NCBI RefSeq assembly: GCF_018691265.1 | Contig: NW_024881328.1 | Span: 43,007,515-43,071,514 of the forward strand | DNA: 64,000 bases | Direction: 5' to 3' | Origin: Tyto alba | Taxonomy: Eukaryota; Chordata; Aves; Strigiformes; Tytonidae | In this document: one piece after another, positions 63,379-64,000 of the stretch | Numbering within the stretch: position 1 is the first letter of the stretch | How the letters are laid out: the number at the start of each line of letters is the position of its first letter | Made by a program: the position numbers and the translations under genes | The notes under the pieces: model-generated | Seen by the model: the letters and a program-made list of their open reading frames with translations, nothing else | Database searches by the model: none | Told to the model about the DNA's origin: nothing

Positions 63379-64000
63379 CTGACTTCCAGAAGTTTATTGT
63401 CAGTGTTTGTTGTTGGCACAACAGCTAAAATCGGAGAGAATCTAGGAACATGTAGCTTCATATTTTGGCTGCATTCTGGAAGGGTTTGATTCCTACGTTC
63501 CACAGCAAAAAGGGAAATGGGATGTAATACCCCCCAGACATTCAAGGTGTATATAGTTTGGTTTCCAAAGAATTTGCATAGATAGACGTTCGTTTGCAGC
63601 TTCACTCCTGCCATTCTTTACTCAAACAAAAATCTTAATGCTGTTAACATTCATTATAGCCCAAGAAGATCACTCAAAAGCTTTACTGAATTGAGGTTAA
63701 AGCAATTCCAATTTGCTGAAATTGTTCAATGAATGTTGTCCTACCCTTCCTTCATTCGTTAAAAAGACAAGGCAGTAGAAGTCTTTTGGAAAGAGAAATG
63801 TTCATAAGAAGGACACAGGATATTTCTTTAAAGCTTAAGTATTTATTATTTCAAACAACATAAGTGAGTTTAAGCAGGAATCTGATTTGTAGAAACGAAT
63901 TTGTGACTTACAGTTGAACAACTACAAACACCATAAACAATCTAACGTATATCTCCAGCCTTGCTTTTGCAGGACAGCCAAGAATAAGCAAGCAACAGGG
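63379..64000. other. Flanking sequence to the window edge
   Basis: AT-rich DNA, partly covered by the 113-codon minus-strand frame whose ATG lies at 63,614. No splice donor leading into the candidate exon at 63,378 and no repeat is recognised before the window ends. Confidence 0.4.

Noticed and set aside
1..64000. tRNA, rRNA, snRNA, known microRNA or CRISPR array
   Set aside because: No characteristic B-box (ggttcgaatcc-like), U6-like start, known microRNA seed with hairpin, or spaced direct repeats were seen on reading. Diverged copies could still be missed without covariance-model searches.

Overview
The window looks like vertebrate nuclear DNA, most probably from a bird. Two interspersed repeats support this. 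One is an endogenous-retrovirus LTR of the ERVL-like type common in avian genomes, at about 17.05-17.65 kb on the minus strand. The other is an old CR1 LINE 3' end at about 26.6-27.2 kb on the plus strand. There are no operons, Shine-Dalgarno sites or dense long reading frames. Most open frames are short, overlap on both strands and do not look like proteins, so nearly all are chance. No known gene could be named with confidence.

Layout. From 1 to about 37 kb the DNA is moderately AT-rich and gene-poor, with many A/T homopolymer runs, an (AAAC)n microsatellite, the retroviral LTR with a stretch of probable proviral 3' internal sequence, and the CR1 fragment. From about 37.2 to 54.2 kb there is a GC-rich block with several CpG-dense patches, the strongest at 38.87-39.2 kb with a NotI site, and long G homopolymers. 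Many long but implausible open frames occur there simply because stop codons are rare. From about 54.2 to 64 kb the DNA becomes AT-richer again.

The best gene evidence is in the last 8 kb, on the minus strand. A well-formed 3' splice site at 57,745/57,746 leads into 22 protein-like codons and a stop, followed by a probable 3' UTR with candidate poly(A) signals at 57,316-57,321 (ATTAAA) and 56,650-56,655 (AATAAA). A possible 49-nt internal exon with a strong donor lies at 59,425-59,473 and joins in frame. A second possible terminal exon lies at 63,247-63,378. If these are real, the window holds the 3' end of a gene whose body lies beyond 64,000. I could not identify its family from the short peptides.

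I found no convincing undescribed biological system. No tRNA, rRNA, known microRNA, CRISPR array or intact transposon ORF was recognised by eye.
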